Made by a program: the position numbers and the translations under genes | Assembly: GCA_044351045.1 (NCBI GenBank) | Contig: JBILGM010000009.1 | Span: 8,567-72,566, forward strand | Length of the DNA: 64,000 nt | From: UBA6136 sp044351045 | GTDB lineage: Bacteria > Pseudomonadota > Gammaproteobacteria > Methylococcales > Methylococcaceae | Direction: 5' to 3' | Notes under the pieces: model-generated | What the model saw: the letters and a program-made list of their open reading frames with translations, nothing else | Database searches by the model: none | What the model was told of the DNA's origin: nothing | Part shown: in pieces, positions 59,833 to 64,000 of the stretch | Position numbering within the stretch: the stretch's first letter is position 1 | Layout of the letters: each line of letters opens with the position of its first letter

Positions 59833-61418
59833 GTTACCAACCGCGCGATTTCATCGAAACCCGGAACGGACTGGTTTTTGCCGTGGTCGATGAGCAGATC
59901 GAGCAGGGCCGTGTGCTGAGCTTTCTCCGCTATCGGTACGAGGGGGGCAATCCGGTCAAGCTGGGCACGGAGCAGGCGAACGCCTGGTTGGCGGCGCACG
60001 ATCCCGACACACTGTTCGAATCCACTCGTCTCGCCGCCCGGCTGCATGGTGTGCGGGTGGAGGCTATTCATCAGCATCACCGGCCCCGCGAGCGGGCGGC
60101 GGAGCTGGCGCTTGCGCCGTCAGGGGATGCACTGGAACTCAAGGCACAACGGTGCCTCGCCATTTTTCGGGCAGGGGGTGTGCCGTTGTCGAGTGTGGGT
60201 ATCACCGGTTCGCTGCTGATCGGCGCCCAGCATCCGGCCTCGGATCTGGATTTCGTGATGTATGACCGGACCGACTTTCATCGAGCGCGGCAGGTGGTGA
60301 GAGCGGCCATCGCGGCGGGCGACTTGACCGAGCTGGCGGCGGACGACTGGCGCGCAGCCTATGAGCGGCGCGGCTGTGACTTGAGTTTTGCCGAATACCT
60401 GTGGCACGAGCGGCGCAAGCTCAACAAGGGGCTATGCGACGGGACCAAGTTCGACATCACGTTGGTGGAGGATCGCCCTGAGCCGCCGGCCGGCCCGCTT
60501 CACAAACGCGGAATGATCTCGCTGACCGCCCAGGTCACGGATGCGAGCAAGGCGTTTGATTTTCCGGCTCGCTACCGAGTGGCCCATCCCGAGGTCGGCG
60601 AGGTGCTGAGCTTTAGTCATACTTACGCGGGTCAGGCATTGGCGGGCGAATGGGTAGAGATGTCCGGTCAGCTGGAGCAAACCGAGGCTGGCGCGCAGCG
60701 GATCATCGTGGGCTCAACCCGCGAAGCGCCCGGCGAATTCATCAAGGTCCGCCGCATGCTCCCCGCATTCTCCGCCGTCATCTTCGACATGGACGGGCTG
60801 GTGCTGGACTCGGAGACGACCTACTGTGGTGCCTGGCGCAAGGCGGCGGCTGCCTTCGGTCATGAGCTGGATGACGCGTTTTTCGAAAGCCTGTTTGGGC
60901 GCCATGCCGATGATGTGGTGGAGGCGCTGGCCGAACGGCTAGGGCCGAGTTTCAATCGGGAGACCTTCTTTAACGCTGCCGAGCGGCACTGGTTCGAGCA
61001 TATCGAAACGCATGGTATTCCCCGGATGCCGGGGATCGAGTCCCTGTTGGCGAGCTTCCGCGAGGCATCCATCCCTTTCGCGCTGGCCACCAACAGTGAT
61101 GGCCATTACGCCCGACTCTGTCTGGAGCGGGGGGGGCTGCACGACGCCTTTCCGGTCATGGTTACCCGCGATCAGGTCGCGCTGGGCAAACCGGAGCCGG
61201 ATGTGTTCCTGGAAGCCGCCCGCCGCCTAAACGTCGACCCGGCTGCCTGCCTGGTGCTGGAAGATTCGGAGACGGGTTTGATGGCCGCCCGGGCGGCGGG
61301 CACCCAACCGATTCTGATTCAGCGGCGGGAGGATTTACGAGCCCGGCTTGAACCGCTGGCAAAGTTGGCATTATTTTCGCTAGAGGATTTGGTGGATTTC
61401 ATCAAGTCTCATCCCTAG
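59829..61418 (+). CDS. Nucleotidyltransferase domain fused to HAD hydrolase
   Basis: A 529-residue fusion. The N-terminal part (about 95-235) contains the nucleotidyltransferase motif GITGSLLIGAQHPASDLDFV (G-S ... DxD) and resembles predicted nucleotidyltransferases of the COG1665 type, more usual in archaea. After a beta-rich linker, residues about 315-529 form a beta-phosphoglucomutase-like HAD domain: SAVIFDMDGLVLDSE (motif I), ALATNSDGHY (II), LGKPEPDVFLEA (III) and VLEDSETGLMAA (IV). Activities on both ends look intact. The substrate is unknown. The start is a GTG that overlaps the preceding remnant. Two separate genes in other genomes would be a plausible origin. Confidence 0.85.
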   Translation: MSYQPRDFIETRNGLVFAVVDEQIEQGRVLSFLRYRYEGGNPVKLGTEQANAWLAAHDPDTLFESTRLAARLHGVRVEAIHQHHRPRERAAELALAPSGDALELKAQRCLAIFRAGGVPLSSVGITGSLLIGAQHPASDLDFVMYDRTDFHRARQVVRAAIAAGDLTELAADDWRAAYERRGCDLSFAEYLWHERRKLNKGLCDGTKFDITLVEDRPEPPAGPLHKRGMISLTAQVTDASKAFDFPARYRVAHPEVGEVLSFSHTYAGQALAGEWVEMSGQLEQTEAGAQRIIVGSTREAPGEFIKVRRMLPAFSAVIFDMDGLVLDSETTYCGAWRKAAAAFGHELDDAFFESLFGRHADDVVEALAERLGPSFNRETFFNAAERHWFEHIETHGIPRMPGIESLLASFREASIPFALATNSDGHYARLCLERGGLHDAFPVMVTRDQVALGKPEPDVFLEAARRLNVDPAACLVLEDSETGLMAARAAGTQPILIQRREDLRARLEPLAKLALFSLEDLVDFIKSHP

Positions 61419-61503
61419 CCAACGCTTTACACCCGCAGGAATCCAGTGGGCTGATGCCAAAGCAGGGGCTTGCTATATTGTTATACTTTGTTATAAGTGG
61501 CCC

Positions 61504-61743
61504 ATGAAAACGGTGACATGGAAGCCAAGGGCTCTCAAACAGCTAAAAAAGCTGGGCGATAAGGCCATCCAGGGACGAATTCTGGCGGCAACGGCGGGAT
61601 TGTCGGATTTTCCTGCAACTCCGGGCATCAAGGCATTGACCAGGCATACCACCGAATATCGTCTCCGAGTCGGCGATTACCGGATTCTGTTCAATGTGTT
61701 TGAAGCGATCGAAGTGGTGAGCATTGAAGAAGTGAAGAAGTGA
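61504..61743 (+). CDS. RelE/ParE-family toxin
   Basis: A 79-residue basic protein: MKTVTWKPRALKQLKKLGDK with the typical N-terminal helix, then KALTRHTTEYRLRVGDYRIL and FNVFEAIEVVSIEEV, the RelE fold with an Arg-rich core. RelE toxins cleave mRNA on the ribosome; ParE-type relatives act on gyrase. It is followed after nine bases by its antitoxin gene, with toxin first, as in higBA. The two are probably co-transcribed and self-regulated. Confidence 0.88.
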   Translation: MKTVTWKPRALKQLKKLGDKAIQGRILAATAGLSDFPATPGIKALTRHTTEYRLRVGDYRILFNVFEAIEVVSIEEVKK

Positions 61744-61752
61744 GGAAGCGAG

Positions 61753-62097
61753 ATGAGCGCTCATACTGATTACCAAACCATCCACCATGATGGAAAACCG
61801 GCGTTTGTTCTGGTACCCGTGGCCGAGTTTGAACGCATCAAGCCGCTGCTGGAGCGTGACGCGATCAGCGATGTGATACCACAAGCGGTCGTCGAAGCGC
61901 ATGTGTTGAATGACATCCCTCTGATCCGTGCCTGGCGCGAGCACCTTGGCCTGACGCAAGAAGAGTTGTCGGCCAAGGCCGGCATGGCTCAATCCGCGCT
62001 GGCACGACTGGAGCGTGGCACTAGCAAGCCTCGGACCGCCACGTTTGCTGCGTTAGCGAATGCAATGGGTCTGACCGTGACTCAACTGCAAGGCTGA
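61753..62097 (+). CDS. Antitoxin with Phd-like N-terminus and XRE helix-turn-helix
   Basis: A 114-residue protein. The first 40 residues (YQTIHHDGKPAFVLVPVAEF) look like the Phd/YefM-type or RelB-like antitoxin start that contains PVxEFE. The C-terminal half is an XRE helix-turn-helix (WREHLGLTQEELSAKAGMAQ followed by SALARLERGTSKP). It should neutralise the preceding toxin and repress the operon. The mix of the two antitoxin halves is noteworthy but is known in HTH-type antitoxins of RelE systems. Confidence 0.85.
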   Translation: MSAHTDYQTIHHDGKPAFVLVPVAEFERIKPLLERDAISDVIPQAVVEAHVLNDIPLIRAWREHLGLTQEELSAKAGMAQSALARLERGTSKPRTATFAALANAMGLTVTQLQG

Positions 62098-62122
62098 TAG
62101 CCTTCGATCACTTGAATCATCC

Positions 62123-63586
62123 ATGAAATACAACGACCTGCGCGACTTCATCCAGCATCTGGAAGCTATCGGCGAGCTGAAGCGAATTGCCTACGAGGCT
62201 GATCCGCACCTGGAGATCACCGAAATTTGCGACCGGACCCTGAAGGCCGGTGGCCCGGCGCTGCTGTTCGAGAACCCCAAGGGCTACAACGTGCCGCTGT
62301 TGGGCAATCTGTTCGGCACACCAGAACGGGTAGCGCTGGGCATGGGCCAGGACTCGGTGGCAGCCTTGCGCGAGGTCGGCCGGTTACTGGCGTTCCTCAA
62401 GGAGCCGGAGCCGCCCAAGGGCTTCCGCGACATATTCGACAAGCTGCCGATGTTCAAGCAGGTGCTGAACATGCCGGCCAAGACCGTGCGCCATCCGCCC
62501 TGTCAGGAGGTGGTACTGGCCGGCGACGAGATTGACCTGGGCCGTTACCCGATCCAGACCTGTTGGCCGGGCGATGCCGGGCCGCTGATTACCTGGGCGC
62601 TGGTCATCACGCGGGGACCGAACAAGGAACGGCAAAACCTGGGGATCTATCGCCAACAGGTCATTGGCAAGAACAAAACCATCATGCGCTGGCTGGCGCA
62701 TCGCGGCGGGGCGCTGGATTTCCGCGATTGGCAAGAAGCCCGCCCCGGCGAGCCGTTCCCGGTGGCGGTGGCGCTGGGCGCTGACCCGGCCACTATTCTC
62801 GGCGCGGTGACGCCGGTGCCTGATTCGTTGTCGGAATATGCTTTTGCCGGCCTGTTGCGCGGCTCGAAAACCGAGGTGGCCAAGTGCCTGACCTCCGATC
62901 TCCAAGTGCCGGCCAGCGCCGAGATCGTGCTGGAGGGCTTCCTCTATCCGGGCGACATGGCACCGGAAGGCCCGTTCGGCGACCATACCGGCTATTACAA
63001 TGAGGTCGACGAATTCCCGGTCTTCACCATCGAGCGCATCACCCAGCGTAAGGACCCGATTTACCACAGCACTTACACCGGCCGACCGCCGGACGAGCCG
63101 GCCGTGCTGGGCGTGGCGCTGAATGAGGTGTTCGTGCCGATCCTGCAGAAGCAGTTTCCCGAGATCGTCGATTTCTATCTGCCACCCGAGGGCTGCTCCT
63201 ACCGTCTGGCCGTGGTCAGCATGAAGAAACAGTATCCCGGCCATGCCAAGCGCGTGATGTTCGGTGTATGGAGTTTCCTGCGCCAGTTCATGTACACCAA
63301 GTTCGTCATCGTCGTGGACGACGATGTGGATGCCCGCAACTGGCAAGATGTGATCTGGGCCATCACGACGCGCATGGACCCGGCCCGGGACATGACGCTG
63401 ATCGACAACACGCCGATCGATTACCTCGACTTCGCCTCGCCGGTGTCCGGCATGGGCTCCAAGGCCGGCTTCGACGCTACCAACAAATGGCCGGGCGAAA
63501 CCACCCGCGAGTGGGGCCTGCCCATCGTCATGGACGCCGATATCCAACAGCGAGTGGATGCGATTTGGGCGAAGTTAGGGATTTGA
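62123..63586 (+). CDS. ubiD: 3-octaprenyl-4-hydroxybenzoate decarboxylase UbiD
   Basis: A 487-residue prFMN-dependent decarboxylase of ubiquinone synthesis. Visible family stretches are LRDFIQHLEAIGELKRI, NLGIYRQQVIGKNKTIMRWL, PEGPFGDHTGYYNEVDEFPV with the catalytic Glu/Asp region and the C-terminal DFASPVSGMGSKAGFDATNK. Length matches E. coli UbiD (497). The flavin prenyltransferase UbiX that makes its cofactor is not in the window. The gene follows the toxin-antitoxin pair by 25 bases with its own ATG. Confidence 0.96.
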   Translation: MKYNDLRDFIQHLEAIGELKRIAYEADPHLEITEICDRTLKAGGPALLFENPKGYNVPLLGNLFGTPERVALGMGQDSVAALREVGRLLAFLKEPEPPKGFRDIFDKLPMFKQVLNMPAKTVRHPPCQEVVLAGDEIDLGRYPIQTCWPGDAGPLITWALVITRGPNKERQNLGIYRQQVIGKNKTIMRWLAHRGGALDFRDWQEARPGEPFPVAVALGADPATILGAVTPVPDSLSEYAFAGLLRGSKTEVAKCLTSDLQVPASAEIVLEGFLYPGDMAPEGPFGDHTGYYNEVDEFPVFTIERITQRKDPIYHSTYTGRPPDEPAVLGVALNEVFVPILQKQFPEIVDFYLPPEGCSYRLAVVSMKKQYPGHAKRVMFGVWSFLRQFMYTKFVIVVDDDVDARNWQDVIWAITTRMDPARDMTLIDNTPIDYLDFASPVSGMGSKAGFDATNKWPGETTREWGLPIVMDADIQQRVDAIWAKLGI

Positions 63587-63884
63587 TGGCTGAGTTCACG
63601 TGATCGCCTCTTGCCACCGGCGGATCACTCAAAAGGCTTCGCGGATGGGTGGAGCCTAATAGCAAAATCCATAGGCAAGGCCGCCAAGACCGAATATCGA
63701 ATTGAGGCTTTCCGAAAATGCAACACCACCATCCGTTCAGCTTGCATGCCAAGGTCATGCGGCTGGACCAACTGCATGCTCTCTGGAGTCCAGTGGACCT
63801 CCGCTGGACTTGGGATCGTCGCCTGATGACTACGGCCTTTCCCCCACCCTGCCCCTGCAATTCGGGCATCCTGAGTCTTGCTGC
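63587..63884. other. Intergenic, no supported gene
   Basis: About 300 bases after ubiD with short open frames of atypical composition on both strands. I see no RNA, repeat or promoter that I can support. Confidence 0.5.
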
Positions 63885-64000
63885 ATGAAAAGTCTAATTG
63901 GTATCACATTCGTTATCGGCCTTGTGGTCGCGATCAGCGGCGAAGCCGAGGAATTGCTGGTTGAGCACCTCGACGAGCTGGTGATCGACGATCGTCTCAC
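63885..64000 (+). CDS. 5' end of an exported protein, truncated by the window
   Basis: An ATG at 63885 opens a frame still open at the right edge. It starts with a short signal-like stretch (MKSLIGITFVIGLVVAISGE) and continues acidic (EELLVEHLDELVIDDRLT). With 38 residues visible, neither family nor true start can be set. Confidence 0.45.
   Translation, partial: MKSLIGITFVIGLVVAISGEAEELLVEHLDELVIDDRL

Noticed and set aside
62384..63547. 387-codon minus-strand frame opposite ubiD
   Set aside because: Shadow frame, His/Gly/Arg-rich, while ubiD is certain.

Overview
The window looks like a chromosomal segment of a gammaproteobacterium with medium-high GC. The strongest evidence is conserved synteny: 6S RNA-zapA-ygfB-pepP-ubiH (15.5-19.1 kb) and rsmI/lpoA-yraN-diaA (20.2-23.9 kb) are arranged as in Escherichia coli and relatives. 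hflKC, potABCD, cmoA and ubiD agree with this. The genus cannot be fixed from the sequence. A close relative of the Beggiatoa light-activated adenylyl cyclase and an octahaem cytochrome would suit an environmental, redox-versatile, possibly sulfur-associated lineage, but that is inference.

Layout. 0-4.1 kb: arsenic operon (arsI 3' end, arsC, arsD, arsA, acr3). 4.1-6.1 kb: hflK-hflC. 6.2-10 kb: spermidine/putrescine-type ABC transporter. 10-14.5 kb: AT-richer accessory islet with an unknown protein, a tail-collar (MdpB-like) protein, a Tat-exported NHL-repeat protein and a frameshifted secreted-protein gene. 14.5-33.3 kb: mostly core genes, with a cluster of perfect DnaA boxes at 28.8 kb and a BLUF-cyclase photoreceptor at 32.2 kb. 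33.4-47 kb: accessory region rich in exported proteins (remnant sedolisin prodomain, large coiled-coil secreted protein, GbpA-like LPMO, Tat-type flavin amine oxidase, large secreted protein with an odd G-rich 3' end, Tat protein). 47-50.5 kb: orphan histidine kinase, small RHH protein and a SulP transporter broken by one frameshift. 50.8-59.3 kb: minus-strand array of octahaem cytochrome/TPR, beta-barrel, HAD phosphatase, aldehyde dehydrogenase, small membrane protein, NAD-binding protein and arylsulfatase. 59.5-64 kb: deleted remnant of a type IIG restriction-modification enzyme, nucleotidyltransferase-HAD fusion, toxin-antitoxin pair and ubiD.

The most unusual structure is the way two unrelated palindromic repeat families sit as pairs around single genes. 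One family, with GGGAACCTC/GAGGTTCCC ends, has four copies and brackets the LysR regulator and the SulP gene. A second family of about 125 bp brackets the Tat-exported protein at 46 kb. In several cases the repeat ends within a few bases of the neighbouring stop codon.

Functional links: ArsI (C-As bond cleavage), ArsC (arsenate reduction), ArsD/ArsA (arsenite delivery and ATPase) and Acr3 (efflux) form one detoxification pathway. PotABCD imports polyamines. The BLUF cyclase would turn blue light into cAMP. The octahaem cytochrome and the adjacent beta-barrel may cooperate at the cell envelope, but this is only inferred from neighbourhood.
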